Positions 19,688 to 27,955 of a stretch of DNA of 64,000 nucleotides are shown piece by piece. Numbering within the stretch: the first letter of the stretch is position 1; each line of letters opens with the position of its first letter. Both the position numbers and the translations under genes were made by a program. The DNA is taken from contig DELY01000055.1 of NCBI GenBank assembly GCA_002354655.1, forward strand, positions 345 through 64,344, written 5' to 3'. This DNA comes from Pseudomonas sp. UBA2684. GTDB taxonomy: Bacteria > Pseudomonadota > Gammaproteobacteria > Pseudomonadales > Pseudomonadaceae. Below the pieces are notes generated by a model that had not been told where the DNA came from, made no database searches, and saw nothing but the letters and a program-made list of their open reading frames with translations.

Positions 19688-20275
19688 TCAGTCGGGCTTG
19701 CGATCGACCCATTTCGGCGCGGCGCTCGGTTGCCAATTGCGCAGCGCCTGGAGCAACTCCGTCGGCGACTCGCTGAGTTGCAACATGGCACGGTGCTGGG
19801 AGCGCACGAAGCGTTCTTCGACCAGGTGATCGAGGAACTCGCCGAGCTTGCCATAGAAACCGTTGACGTCGAGCAGACCGAGCGGCTTGCTGTGGTAACC
19901 GAGCTGGCCCCAGGTCCAGACCTCGAACAGTTCTTCCAGGGTGCCGAGGCCGCCGGGCAGGGCGATAAAGGCGTCGCTGAGTTCGGCCATGCGCGCTTTG
20001 CGCGCGTGCATGCCGTCGACCACTTCCAGGCGAGTCAGGCCGAAATGGCCGATTTCGGCACGCTCCAGACTTTGCGGAATGATGCCGATGACTTCACCGC
20101 CGGCCGCCATCGCGGCGTCGGCCACCACGCCCATCAGACCCACTGCCCCACCGCCATAGACCAGACGCAGGCCTTGCTCGGCGAGGTATCGGCCGAGGTT
20201 TTCCGCCGCATGGCGGTAGATGGGGTGGGCGCCGGGGCTGGCGCCGCAGAACACGCAGATTGAGCGTAGGCTCAT
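19688..20275 (-). CDS. LOG family protein (TIGR00730; nucleotide phosphoribohydrolase-like)
   Basis: The 195-residue cytoplasmic protein has the Rossmann-like start [27 protein letters not shown] and the PGGLGTLEE motif that defines the LOG (lonely guy) family, enzymes that release ribose 5-phosphate from nucleoside monophosphates such as cytokinin ribotides; bacterial members are often misnamed lysine decarboxylases. Arg and Glu of the active site (HARKARMAE) are present. In PAO1 the equivalent, as remembered, is PA4923. Native substrate unknown. Confidence 0.92.
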   Translation of the reverse strand: MSLRSICVFCGASPGAHPIYRHAAENLGRYLAEQGLRLVYGGGAVGLMGVVADAAMAAGGEVIGIIPQSLERAEIGHFGLTRLEVVDGMHARKARMAELSDAFIALPGGLGTLEELFEVWTWGQLGYHSKPLGLLDVNGFYGKLGEFLDHLVEERFVRSQHRAMLQLSESPTELLQALRNWQPSAAPKWVDRKPD

Positions 20276-20372
20276 GCTCGACTCCTGGAGACCTGATTAG
20301 ACCTGCAGGTTAGCCAGTAAGCCGGCTGTTGAACATTGCCGCGCGCAACAGCGCCCGGCGCTGCCCCATGGG

Positions 20373-20447
20373 TCAGTCGACGCTGCTGCCGCTGGCGCCA
20401 CCGGCGTAGGCGGCGAGCAGGCTGCGTAACAAATCGTTGAGGTGCAT
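20373..20447 (-). CDS. Putative 24-residue peptide
   Basis: An ATG at 20447 is preceded by a strong Shine-Dalgarno sequence (AGGAG seven bases upstream) and encodes MHLNDLLRSLLAAYAGGASG followed by SSVD and a stop. The first half could form an amphipathic or membrane helix. No family is recognised; the main support is the ribosome-binding site. It could also be a leader peptide or the remnant of a longer gene. Confidence 0.35.
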   Translation of the reverse strand: MHLNDLLRSLLAAYAGGASGSSVD

Positions 20448-20531
20448 GGCGCTTCTCCTGTGGCAACAAGGCAGACCATACGCCGGTGTGCTCGCGCAGG
20501 CTGGTTGATTGTCTCGATCATGGTCATAGCT

Positions 20532-21428
20532 TCAAGGCGCAGTCGGCAGGTTGGTCAGGCTTTGCTGTTGGCGCTGCTCGAAGTAGCGCTCCACCCAGTC
20601 CAGGCGGGGCAGCAGGGTGCTGGCCGGCAGGTAGCGGTGCAGGTTGGCGATCAGCTGCGTGCGCGTTTGTGGCAGGCGTGCCAGTTGATCGAGGCGGCGG
20701 ATCAGCTGCGCGCCGGCGGCGTCGCGCTGGCAGTAAATCCCGGAGAGCAGCGCGGTTTCGGTTTCTTTCAGCGGCAGCAGGCTGAGCGCTTGCTGTAATT
20801 GGCCCTGCTGTTTCAGGTAGTGGAAGACCTCGGCGTATTCCAGCAGGTAGTCGATGCGCCCGTGTTGCAGCATGTCGAACAGGTTGGCGCCGCTGCTGGT
20901 GCTGCGCACCCGCGTCAGGTTGGCGCGGTGTTGCGGGGCGCTGAGTAGCGGGTCGAGCAATGGCCCATAGCTGCGCCCGTGCACCAGCGCGCCGCGCAGG
21001 TCGTTGCGGCGCAGCAGCTGTTGCAGGGAAACCTCGGGCTGGGCGAGCGCGATGTGCTGGTAATCGTTGCTGCGGATGATCAACTGCTGCGGGAGGGTGA
21101 AGAACAAGCCGACATAGTGGCCCAGCAGATCGCGCTCCTGGCGGCGAAAGGCGCCGACCACGCAGAGGGTGCCGCCGCGGCGCAGTTGCTCGAAGCCGGC
21201 GCTGATCGGCATCAGCGTATAACGGTGCTGGTATTCGGGTAACTGTTCGGTGAATACGCGCAGATCGTCGAGCAGTCGCCCGCTAACCGGGCGGTCGTTC
21301 TGACTGTTGATAAACCCTGGCCAGTTTTGCAGTGCCCAGGTGACCGTCTGCTGGGCCTCCGGCGGGTTGGCAAATGCCAGTGGAGCCAGTAGCAGATACG
21401 CGAGTATCAGGGCGCGACAGGTACCCAT
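20532..21428 (-). CDS. Periplasmic solute-binding-like protein (TIGR02285 type)
   Basis: The 298-residue protein has a signal peptide (MGTCRALILAYLLLAPLAFA) and resembles family-3 extracellular solute-binding proteins; VTWALQNWPGF and the two-lobe pattern fit the TIGR02285 group common in Pseudomonas. Such proteins are found without ABC permease genes, as here, so a sensory or accessory role is as likely as transport. The ATG at 21428 is preferred to a GTG two codons upstream because it begins the signal peptide cleanly. Confidence 0.75.
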   Translation of the reverse strand: MGTCRALILAYLLLAPLAFANPPEAQQTVTWALQNWPGFINSQNDRPVSGRLLDDLRVFTEQLPEYQHRYTLMPISAGFEQLRRGGTLCVVGAFRRQERDLLGHYVGLFFTLPQQLIIRSNDYQHIALAQPEVSLQQLLRRNDLRGALVHGRSYGPLLDPLLSAPQHRANLTRVRSTSSGANLFDMLQHGRIDYLLEYAEVFHYLKQQGQLQQALSLLPLKETETALLSGIYCQRDAAGAQLIRRLDQLARLPQTRTQLIANLHRYLPASTLLPRLDWVERYFEQRQQQSLTNLPTAP

Positions 21429-21505
21429 AACCACGACTCGTTATAAACGCTGTGACAGGCAGTCTAGTGGCTGCTGGCCAGGCTGCTTGGCGCGGGGTGA
21501 ATAAG

Positions 21506-21912
21506 TTGCCCACAAAGGCTGTGGAGCGAGCTGTGGATAACATGGGTGTAGTGGCATGCAGCCCTAGTCGGGCGGCTTCCAAGACCTTTTGAGTGTTTTT
21601 TGATCAGCTGTAAATTGTTGAAAAAACAGTGGCTTAATCAATTTTTTCAGGGTCGGGAAAAACTCGCGAAAGTTGTCCACTACTACTGTGGGTAGAGCTG
21701 TGGGTAACTCTGCTGCACCCTGCTGAAGCCCCTGTCAGCAGTGCTTTTGCGGCCGTTGATCAGCTTTTGTTCAATTCCTCTCAGTGCCTTCCGGACGCAT
21801 GTCGAGAGTCTCTGAGTCAAGGAATAATCCTGTTATTTCAACGGTTTGTTCAAGATGGTGAACAGCCTGTGGGCGACTTATCCAGTATGCCTGTGGAGTG
21901 AGCTGTGGATAA
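21506..21912. other. DnaA-box cluster with an AT-rich core (oriC-like region)
   Basis: This 565-base intergenic region (21435-21999) has two perfect DnaA boxes TGTGGATAA (21532-21540 and 21904-21912), a one-mismatch box TGTGGGTAA (21699-21707) and looser matches at 21506-21514, 21673-21681, 21687-21695 and 21878-21886. Between them lies an AT-rich stretch (about 21590-21660) with T- and A-runs, and GATC sites at 21602 and 21758 in a shared TTGATCAGCT context. The arrangement resembles a replication origin or a DnaA-titration site. No gene is seen in it. Confidence 0.6.
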
Positions 21913-21999
21913 GCTGCGTACGCTTGCGTCCAGGCCACGCCGGCCTAGGCCTGGCCACGCTTGTTGGTTTTTTGCTCAATCCTGCACGGTGGCGTTGGC

Positions 22000-22911
22000 T
22001 TATTCGCGCAGGGCGCTGATGTGTGTCGAGCGCCCGAGCAGTTGCAGGGCGCGATCCGGGTAGTCGGTGATCAGGCCGTGGGCGCCTTGGTCGAGCAGGC
22101 GGCGCATCGCCGGTTGTTCGTTGATGGTCCACAGCTGCACGTTCAGGCCGCGCGCCTGGGCGGTGCGCATCAAGCGCTCGCTGGCGACCGGCAAGCCATT
22201 GTGGCGTTCGGGGATTTGCAGCGCCTGGTAGGCCGGCGAGAGCAGGCTGCCGAGGCTCAGCCAATTGAGTGCCACCAGCACGCGTACCGAGCCTGGGCCG
22301 GCAGAGGTGGCAACGCCGGGGCATTGTTCGCGGAAGCGTTGCAGGCTGCGCTCATAGAAGCTGCCGACGATGACCCGGTCGCGCTGGTCGTTGGCTTCCA
22401 ACGCATCGCACAGCAGCGCTTCCATGCCGACATCCGGCACCTTGATCTCGATCACCTTGGCGTTGTCCGGAAACCCGTCGAGCACTTCGCCGAAGGTGGG
22501 AATGCGCACGCCCTGGCCACGGTACGGATAGCTCTGGCCGCCGTCGGCGGTCCAGTGGTAACCGGCATCCAGCGCTTGCAGTTGTTCCAGGTTCAAGGCT
22601 GCGACTGGCCCCTGGCCGTTGGTGGTGCGCTCCAGGGTGCGGTCGTGAATCACCACCAGCTCGCCATCGCGGGACAGTTGCAGGTCCATTTCCAGCATGT
22701 CCACGCCCAAGGCGCTGGCGCGCTCGAAGGCGAACAGGCTGTTCTCCGGCCACAGGCCCTTGCCACCGCGGTGGGCAATGACCAGGGGTTGCTCGCCCAG
22801 GGCGGCGAGAACCGCCGGCTGTTGCGCCGGACGGCTGGTCAGACCCACCGCGAGTAGCGCGACGGCGATCAACAGCGAGGGAACGAGGAGAAAGCGGGCG
22901 ACGCGCAGCAT
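22000..22911 (-). CDS. Glycerophosphodiester phosphodiesterase
   Basis: The 303-residue protein has an N-terminal membrane anchor or uncleaved signal (about 5-25) followed by the GDPD catalytic core: VIAHRGGKGLWPENS, EMDLQLSRDGELVVIHD and the C-terminal LQLWTINE-like NVQLWTINEQPAMRRLLDQG. It hydrolyses glycerophosphodiesters to glycerol 3-phosphate and an alcohol, probably in the periplasm. ATG at 22911 (MLRVARFLLVPSLL) was chosen as the start of the hydrophobic leader; longer frames upstream have no support. Confidence 0.92.
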   Translation of the reverse strand: MLRVARFLLVPSLLIAVALLAVGLTSRPAQQPAVLAALGEQPLVIAHRGGKGLWPENSLFAFERASALGVDMLEMDLQLSRDGELVVIHDRTLERTTNGQGPVAALNLEQLQALDAGYHWTADGGQSYPYRGQGVRIPTFGEVLDGFPDNAKVIEIKVPDVGMEALLCDALEANDQRDRVIVGSFYERSLQRFREQCPGVATSAGPGSVRVLVALNWLSLGSLLSPAYQALQIPERHNGLPVASERLMRTAQARGLNVQLWTINEQPAMRRLLDQGAHGLITDYPDRALQLLGRSTHISALRE

Positions 22912-23046
22912 GGGATTTTCCAACGGTTCAAGGACGAGGCGCAGTAAATGCCCCCGACTATGACAAAGGACGCTGCGTCGGGCGAGAGGTGAATCGCGAC
23001 AGGCAATGGACGATTGACGACAGCTGGGAAAAGCCTGCAGGCGAGC

Positions 23047-23073
23047 GGTGGACAAGGCGTCGCCATGTCCACC
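23047..23073. repeat. GGTGGACA palindromic repeat
   Basis: GGTGGACA at 23047-23054 pairs with TGTCCACC at 23066-23073 around an 11-base loop, followed by CTACG. It is a copy of the dispersed palindrome also seen at 46040-46066, and lies downstream of hupE. Confidence 0.75.
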
Positions 23074-23091
23074 CTACGCGTGCGTGGTCGA

Positions 23092-23664
23092 TCAGCTGGC
23101 GAGCAGCCAGGCGCCGGTCACTGCGGCGGCGCCGCCGGCCAGGCGCACCAGTGGTGTGGCAGCCTGCGGCAGCCAACGCACCAGGGCGTAACCGCAGGCG
23201 TGCAGCGTGGCGGTGGCGACCACGAAGCCGGCGGCGTAACCCCATGGGCTGGCCAGGCTGGGCAGCTCCAGGCCGTGGGCGACGCCGTGAGTTAGAGCGA
23301 ACAGCGCGGTCAGGCCGAGCGACACGATCATCGGCAGGCGCACCGCGACGGCCACCAACACGCCGAAGGCCAGCACCGAGGCGGCGATCCCGGTTTCCAT
23401 CAGCGGGATCTGTACGCCGGCAAAGCCGAGCAGGCCGCCGAGCAGCATGCTGGCGACAAACGTCAGTGGCAGCGCCCAGCGCGCCGCGCCGGATTGCTGC
23501 GCGGCCCACAGGCCAACGGCGAGCATCGCCAGCAGGTGATCGAGGCCGAACACCGGGTGCGCCAGGCCAGCCAGCACTCCTGCGTGGTCGTGGCCGGCGT
23601 GGGCGAAGGCCACCGCTGGGCTGAGAAACAGGGCGAGGGCGAACAGGGTTTTACGCAGGTTCAT
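23092..23664 (-). CDS. hupE: HupE/UreJ family nickel transporter
   Basis: The 190-residue protein has a cleavable-type leader ending AFAHAGHDH, then about six membrane segments. HPVFGLDHLLAMLAVGLWA and FALTHGVAHGLELP carry the histidines and aspartate of the HupE/UreJ signature. It lies 32 bases after ureG on the same strand and probably supplies nickel for the urease assembled by UreE, UreF and UreG. Confidence 0.92.
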   Translation of the reverse strand: MNLRKTLFALALFLSPAVAFAHAGHDHAGVLAGLAHPVFGLDHLLAMLAVGLWAAQQSGAARWALPLTFVASMLLGGLLGFAGVQIPLMETGIAASVLAFGVLVAVAVRLPMIVSLGLTALFALTHGVAHGLELPSLASPWGYAAGFVVATATLHACGYALVRWLPQAATPLVRLAGGAAAVTGAWLLAS

Positions 23665-23696
23665 GGGGTGTCTCCTTGACTGAATGTGAGGCGTAA

Positions 23697-24311
23697 TCAG
23701 GCCGCCGTGAGCATGCCGTGTCGTTCGATAAAGGCGATGATCTGCTCCAAGCCCTGGCCGATCTTCTGGTTGCTGAAGACAAACGGCTTGTCGCCGCGCA
23801 TCTTCAGGGTGTCGCGCTCCATCACCTCCAGCGATGCGCCGACCAGCGGGGCCAGGTCGACTTTGTTGATCACCAGTAGGTCGGACTTGCAGATGCCCGG
23901 ACCGCCCTTGCGCGGCAGCTTGTCGCCGGCCGATACGTCGATCACGTAGATGGTCAGGTCCGACAGCTCGGGGCTGAAGGTGGCCGAGAGGTTGTCGCCG
24001 CCGGATTCGACGATGATCAGGTCCAGCCCGGGAAAGCGCCGGTTGAGCTGGTCGACCGCTTCCAGGTTGATCGAGGCGTCCTCGCGAATCGCCGTGTGCG
24101 GGCAGCCGCCGGTTTCCACGCCGATGATCCGTTCCGGCGCCAGGGCCTCGTTGCGCACCAGAAACTGCGCGTCTTCCTGGGTGTAGATATCGTTGGTTAC
24201 CACCGCCAGGTTGTAGCGCTCGCGCAGGGCCAGGCACAGGGCCAGGGTCAGGGCGGTCTTGCCGGAGCCGACCGGGCCACCGATGCCAATGCGCAGGGGT
24301 TGGCTGTTCAT
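23697..24311 (-). CDS. ureG: Urease accessory GTPase UreG
   Basis: The 204-residue SIMIBI GTPase energises nickel insertion into urease. P-loop [12 protein letters not shown] (residues about 9-20), [27 protein letters not shown] and [11 protein letters not shown] (G4 motif) are intact, as is the nickel-binding [16 protein letters not shown] with its CPH. ATG at 24311. Cytoplasmic, acting with UreF, UreH/D and UreE. Confidence 0.97.
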   Translation of the reverse strand: MNSQPLRIGIGGPVGSGKTALTLALCLALRERYNLAVVTNDIYTQEDAQFLVRNEALAPERIIGVETGGCPHTAIREDASINLEAVDQLNRRFPGLDLIIVESGGDNLSATFSPELSDLTIYVIDVSAGDKLPRKGGPGICKSDLLVINKVDLAPLVGASLEVMERDTLKMRGDKPFVFSNQKIGQGLEQIIAFIERHGMLTAA

Positions 24312-24384
24312 AGCGTTGTCTCACTCCCATCTTCACTTGAGTGTCGACCGAGGCACATTGCCTGCGGGCGACTGAGTCGGTTTA

Positions 24385-24416
24385 TGTAGGAGCGGGGGCG
24401 ACGCCTAGTTCCTACA
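24385..24416. repeat. Intergenic palindrome between ureF and ureG
   Basis: TGTAGGA at 24385-24391 and TCCTACA at 24410-24416 flank a GC-rich centre, the common TGTAGGAGCG-type palindromic repeat of Pseudomonas intergenic regions. It separates ureF and ureG by 115 bases and may adjust relative expression. Confidence 0.6.
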
Positions 24417-24426
24417 GGTTTATCTG

Positions 24427-25101
24427 TTACGACCTGAATAGCCGGCTGTACTGGCGCTCGTGCGCCATGCTCGCCAGGGCCAGGCCGAAGGCGGCGCTGC
24501 CCCAGTGTTGCGGTTCTAACTCGCTAGCCTGGCGCTGCGCCTGATCGAGCAGCGGCAGCAGCTGCGAGGTCAGGCGCTGGGCGGCTTGCTGGCCGAGCGG
24601 TAGGGTCTTCATCAGCACGGCCAGCTGGTTTTCCAGCCAGCCCCAGAGCCAGGCGGCCAGGGCATCCTGCGGTTCGATCTGCCAGGCGCGGGCGGCGAGG
24701 GCCCAGCCGACGGCCAGGCCGGGTTCGTCCAGCTCGCTAAACAGCTGCTGCGCCGGCTGATCCAACTCCGGCAGGCCGCTCAGCAGTTGTTGCAGCGAAT
24801 AACCCATCTGCCGGCTTTCCAGGCGCAGTTCGCGGGTTTCACGGCTGGCGCGTTGTTGCTCGGCCAGATGGCGCAGCTGCGCCCAGTCCTCGCTCGCCGC
24901 GGCCTGGCAGTGGGCGAGCAGCAGCGGTGCTTCGAAGCGCGCGAGGTTGAGCAGCAGTTGGTCGGCAATCCAGCGCTGGGCGCTCTCGGCGCTATCGACC
25001 AGACCCTGTTCCAGGGCCATTTCCAGGCCCTGGGAATAGCTGTAGCCACCAATAGGTAATTGCGGGCTCGCCAGTCTCAGTAGCGCCCAGGCCTTATTCA
25101 T
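24427..25101 (-). CDS. ureF: Urease accessory protein UreF
   Basis: The 224-residue protein acts with UreG and UreD in urease maturation and is mainly helical. The N-terminal WALLRLASPQLPIGGYSYSQGLE and the C-terminal LASMAHERQYSRLFRS are diagnostic. ATG at 25101 (MNKAWALLRL). A diverged copy of its first 26 or so codons lies just upstream, and a long inverted repeat lies beyond that, so the normal tight spacing to ureE is lost (250 bases). Confidence 0.95.
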   Translation of the reverse strand: MNKAWALLRLASPQLPIGGYSYSQGLEMALEQGLVDSAESAQRWIADQLLLNLARFEAPLLLAHCQAAASEDWAQLRHLAEQQRASRETRELRLESRQMGYSLQQLLSGLPELDQPAQQLFSELDEPGLAVGWALAARAWQIEPQDALAAWLWGWLENQLAVLMKTLPLGQQAAQRLTSQLLPLLDQAQRQASELEPQHWGSAAFGLALASMAHERQYSRLFRS

Positions 25102-25127
25102 CGGAATGTACCAAGCCGGGACTGATA

Positions 25128-25204
25128 GGCCCTGTTGCCGAGTGCGCTGTAACCGGCGGGCTATTCGGCAGCTGCGGGCTGGCGAGCCGCAGCAGCTGCC
25201 AGGC
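25128..25204 (-). pseudogene. Diverged partial copy of the ureF 5' end
   Basis: The minus strand reads WQLLRLASPQLP before a frame break, against WALLRLASPQLP in the intact gene 100 bases on; further on, GGTTACAGC and ACAGGGCC align with the GGYSYSQGL region with small insertions. It has no start codon, since the inverted-repeat element abuts the place where one would be. Confidence 0.75.
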
Positions 25205-25208
25205 GCTA

Positions 25209-25350
25209 CGAAATGGCACTGAACTGGCTGCGCTTGCCGATGCTGCGTTGCAAGGCGGCTCGGACTGCTCATTTAACATTTGTAAACTCCGCGTCCTCGC
25301 CGCCTTGCGCCTTGCCTCGCCTGCGCTCGCTGGCGTTCAGAGCCATTTCG
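25209..25350. repeat. 142-bp imperfect inverted repeat between ureE and ureF
   Basis: Arms of about 57 bases face each other: CGAAATGGC-CTGAAC ... GCAAGGCGGC--GGAC at 25209-25265 and the complement at 25293-25350, with a 27-base AT-rich centre (CTCATTTAACATTTGT). Arm ends match exactly and the interiors are diverged. No transposase is encoded, so this is MITE-like or a large intergenic hairpin. It begins one base past the ureE stop. Confidence 0.8.
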
Positions 25351-25351
25351 C

Positions 25352-25852
25352 TCACTTGCGCGCACCGAATTGATGCAGGCGCGGCGCGTAGCTGAATTCG
25401 GCATCGCCGGCATGTGAGTGGTGATGGCCACCGCCATAGGCACCCTGCTCGGGTTGGTAGGGCGCGTTGATCAGTTCAACCGTGGCCCCCAGCTGTTCGA
25501 GCATGGCCTTGAGCACGTAGTCATCCGGCAGACGCAGCCAGCCATCGCCGAGTTGCAGGGCGACATGGCGGTTGCCCAGGTGATAAGCGGCGCGCATCAG
25601 CTCGAAGGGGTTGGCGCAGGTCACGTGCAGCAGCGGCTCGGCGCGGGCGAGCACGCGGACGATGCGACCGTCTTCGGCTTGCAGGCATTCGCCGTCGTGC
25701 AGGGCGGGTTGGCCGCGTTCGAGGAACAGGCCGACGTCTTCGCCGCTGCGGCTGAAACAGCGCAGGCGGCTTTTGCTGCGGGCCTCGAAGCTCAGTTCGA
25801 GTTCGGCGTCCCAGTGTTCCTGGGCCGCGATACGGTGGTGGATCACCAGCAT
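25352..25852 (-). CDS. ureE: Urease accessory protein UreE
   Basis: The 166-residue metallochaperone delivers nickel to the urease assembly complex. The peptide-binding N-domain (SKSRLRCFSRSGEDVGLFLERG), the C-domain with CANPFELMRAAYHLGNRHVALQ (metal-binding His of the HLGNRH motif) and a histidine-containing tail (GGGHHHSHAGDAEFSY) are visible. First gene of the ureE-ureF-ureG-hupE series; the structural genes ureABC are not in the window. Confidence 0.96.
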   Translation of the reverse strand: MLVIHHRIAAQEHWDAELELSFEARSKSRLRCFSRSGEDVGLFLERGQPALHDGECLQAEDGRIVRVLARAEPLLHVTCANPFELMRAAYHLGNRHVALQLGDGWLRLPDDYVLKAMLEQLGATVELINAPYQPEQGAYGGGHHHSHAGDAEFSYAPRLHQFGARK

Positions 25853-26023
25853 GGGGCAGTTTCCGGCAGGTCAGTGCCGGTTGTAGAGCAAGGTGCTTGC
25901 CAAGCTTGCGCAGCGCCGTGCTGGTGCGGCTTGGTGGCAGCGGCTGGCAATAGTTGGGGCGTTGGTCAGGTTTATTTGGTGCGCTGGCGGCTTATGCGCG
26001 CTTTTTTGGTGCGCGGCATGGCT

Positions 26024-26656
26024 TCAGGCTCCTAGCCCCAGCCCTTGCCAATGTTTAGCGCCGATAAAGATAAAACGCAGCTGCTCGATCATCTTCGCCT
26101 CCGGCGTCAGGTGCGCGGGCAAGGCTTGTAAGGGTGGGTCGATCAGCTCCGGCAGAGTGGCGAACACGGTTTTTACCACCAGGTCGGCGAGCACGCTCTG
26201 GGCTTGCTGATCGAGGTGTTGCAGTTTGGGCATCAGCGCCAGGTCGTCGACCAGGTCGGCGGTGATGCGTTCGCGCAGGGTGCCGAGGGCCTGACGCACC
26301 GGTTGCGAGCCGCCGTATTGCTCGCGGGCGAGAAACAGGAACTGTGAACGGTTGGCCGTCACCGCTTCGAGAAAGATATGCACCGAGGCGTCGATGATGC
26401 CGCCCAGCTCGAACTCGTTGTGCCGCACCACGCGGATGGTGTCGCGGAAGGTCTCGCCGACCTCGGCGACCAGCGCCAGGCCGAGTTCGTCCATGTCCTG
26501 GAAATGCCGGTAGAAGCCGGTCGGCACGATGCCGGCACAGCGCGTCACTTCACGCAGGCTCAGGCTGCCGAAGCCGCGCCCGCTGTCCATCAAGCTGCGT
26601 GCAGCGTCCATCAGGGCGTGGCGGGTTTGCAGTTTTTGTTCGGCGCGCGGCTGCAT
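26024..26656 (-). CDS. desT: TetR-family repressor DesT
   Basis: The 210-residue protein has an N-terminal TetR helix-turn-helix (GSLSLREVTRCAGIVPTGFYRHFQD) and a ligand domain. Its position, divergent from an oxidoreductase and an acyl-CoA desaturase gene, is that of DesT, which senses the saturated/unsaturated acyl-CoA balance and represses desCB. ATG at 26656 (MQPRAEQKLQTRHAL); the longer open frame runs into the operator region. Two matching palindromes lie in the divergent promoter. Confidence 0.92.
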   Translation of the reverse strand: MQPRAEQKLQTRHALMDAARSLMDSGRGFGSLSLREVTRCAGIVPTGFYRHFQDMDELGLALVAEVGETFRDTIRVVRHNEFELGGIIDASVHIFLEAVTANRSQFLFLAREQYGGSQPVRQALGTLRERITADLVDDLALMPKLQHLDQQAQSVLADLVVKTVFATLPELIDPPLQALPAHLTPEAKMIEQLRFIFIGAKHWQGLGLGA

Positions 26657-26725
26657 GCAGTCAGGTTTCCAGGGATTGGCGAGGCACTCTAACAAATGGC
26701 CTTCGCGGGCGTCGAACCGCCATTC

Positions 26726-26743
26726 AGTGCACAAGTGTTGACT
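26726..26743. promoter_or_regulatory. Second DesT-like operator
   Basis: AGTGCACAAGTGTTGACT shares 15 of 18 bases with the perfect palindrome 42 bases away and is itself inside a longer inverted repeat (CATTCAGT ... ACTGAATG). It is nearer desT and may mediate autoregulation. Confidence 0.6.
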
Positions 26744-26767
26744 GAATGGTTGGGCTTCTGGCAGTTT

Positions 26768-26785
26768 AGTGAACAATTGTTCACT
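26768..26785. promoter_or_regulatory. DesT-like operator, perfect 18-bp palindrome
   Basis: AGTGAACAATTGTTCACT is a perfect inverted repeat 13 bases before the ATG of the oxidoreductase gene. The GAAC/GTTC half-sites agree with the DesT motif as remembered from P. aeruginosa. Binding so close to the start would block transcription or initiation. Confidence 0.75.
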
Positions 26786-26797
26786 GGAAGTCTGTTC

Positions 26798-27898
26798 ATG
26801 GCGTTGATTGCTCTTCCCTGGGCGCCGCTGCTAAGGCCGTTGCGTGCCCTGGTGGCGCGCCATTGGCTGCGCGAAAGCGATGTTGATGCGCTGCTCGCCC
26901 GGTTGCAGCCGGCGTGGCGTCTCAATCGCGTGTTCGCCCGTGTCGAAGCGCGGCACTGGGTCGCGGACGACATGCTGGCCTTGACCCTGCGGCCGAATGG
27001 CAACTGGCGTGGGGCGCAGCCAGGTCAGCATGTGCAGGTCTACCTCGAACAGGCGGGCGTGCGCTTGAGCCGCAGCTACAGCCTGACCGCGCTGCACGCC
27101 GACGGCCGTCTGGAGATCGCCATCAAGCGGCAGCCTGGCGGCCGGGTATCGCCGCACCTGCTCGATTGGTTGGCGGTGGGGCAGGTGCTGGAGTTGGGGC
27201 CGGCCTTCGGCGAGTTGCGCTGGGACGCGCGCAGCCCTGGGGTTTTGTTGTTGGCCGCCGGCAGCGGCATCACGCCGTTGCTGGGGTTGCTGCGTAGCGC
27301 GCTGGCACAGGGTTTCAGCGCGCCGATCAGTGTGCTGCATTACGTTCGCGAGCAAGGCCAGCGGGCGTTTGTCGCCGAGTTGCAGGCGTTGCAGGCGCAG
27401 TACGCCAACCTTCAGGTGCGCTGGGTGCTGACCGGTGCGCCGCTGACCGCTGAGTTGCAGGGGCGCTTCAACGCCGCGCACCTGATCGAGGTGGCCGAGT
27501 TGTCGCAGCGCCAGGTGCTGGCGTGCGGCAGCGCCGGGTTCGTCGAGCAGGTGCAGCAGTGGTGGCGCAGTGCGGGGCAGGGCAGTGCATTGCAGGTCGA
27601 GGCGTTTACCCCGCCGCGGCTGCTCGCCACGGCGGCGCGGCGCGAGGTGCGCCTGGGGTTTGTGCGCAGCCAGCAGAGCGTAGTCGGCGACACCCGGCGC
27701 AGCCTGCTGGAGCAGGCGGAAAGCCAGGGGCTGCGGCCGGCACATGGCTGTCGTCAGGGCATCTGCGCCAGTTGCACCTGCGTGCTGCTCGCCGGTGTGG
27801 TGCGCGACCTGCGCAGTGGCGCGCTGTTCGACGAACCGGGCCAGCCGATTCGGCTGTGCATCAGTGCGCCGCACGGCGATGTGGCGATTGATCTGTAG
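26798..27898 (+). CDS. desC: Ferredoxin reductase partner of the DesB desaturase
   Basis: The 366-residue protein has an FAD domain (RLSRSYSLTAL), an NAD(P) domain (LLAAGSGITPLLGLL and VLACGSAGFVEQV) and a C-terminal plant-type 2Fe-2S domain (HGCRQGICASCTC plus a later cysteine in RLCIS). It should pass electrons from NADPH to DesB at the membrane. ATG at 26798 (MALIALPWAPLL) is used because the longer frame would start within the operators. It is the PA4889 equivalent by context; 57 bases separate it from desB. Confidence 0.88.
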   Translation: MALIALPWAPLLRPLRALVARHWLRESDVDALLARLQPAWRLNRVFARVEARHWVADDMLALTLRPNGNWRGAQPGQHVQVYLEQAGVRLSRSYSLTALHADGRLEIAIKRQPGGRVSPHLLDWLAVGQVLELGPAFGELRWDARSPGVLLLAAGSGITPLLGLLRSALAQGFSAPISVLHYVREQGQRAFVAELQALQAQYANLQVRWVLTGAPLTAELQGRFNAAHLIEVAELSQRQVLACGSAGFVEQVQQWWRSAGQGSALQVEAFTPPRLLATAARREVRLGFVRSQQSVVGDTRRSLLEQAESQGLRPAHGCRQGICASCTCVLLAGVVRDLRSGALFDEPGQPIRLCISAPHGDVAIDL

Positions 27899-27955
27899 GG
27901 CGCGCTCCAGCGTCTTTCTTTTGCCCGGAGTCGGTCCGGGCCAGCCGAGGTGAGC

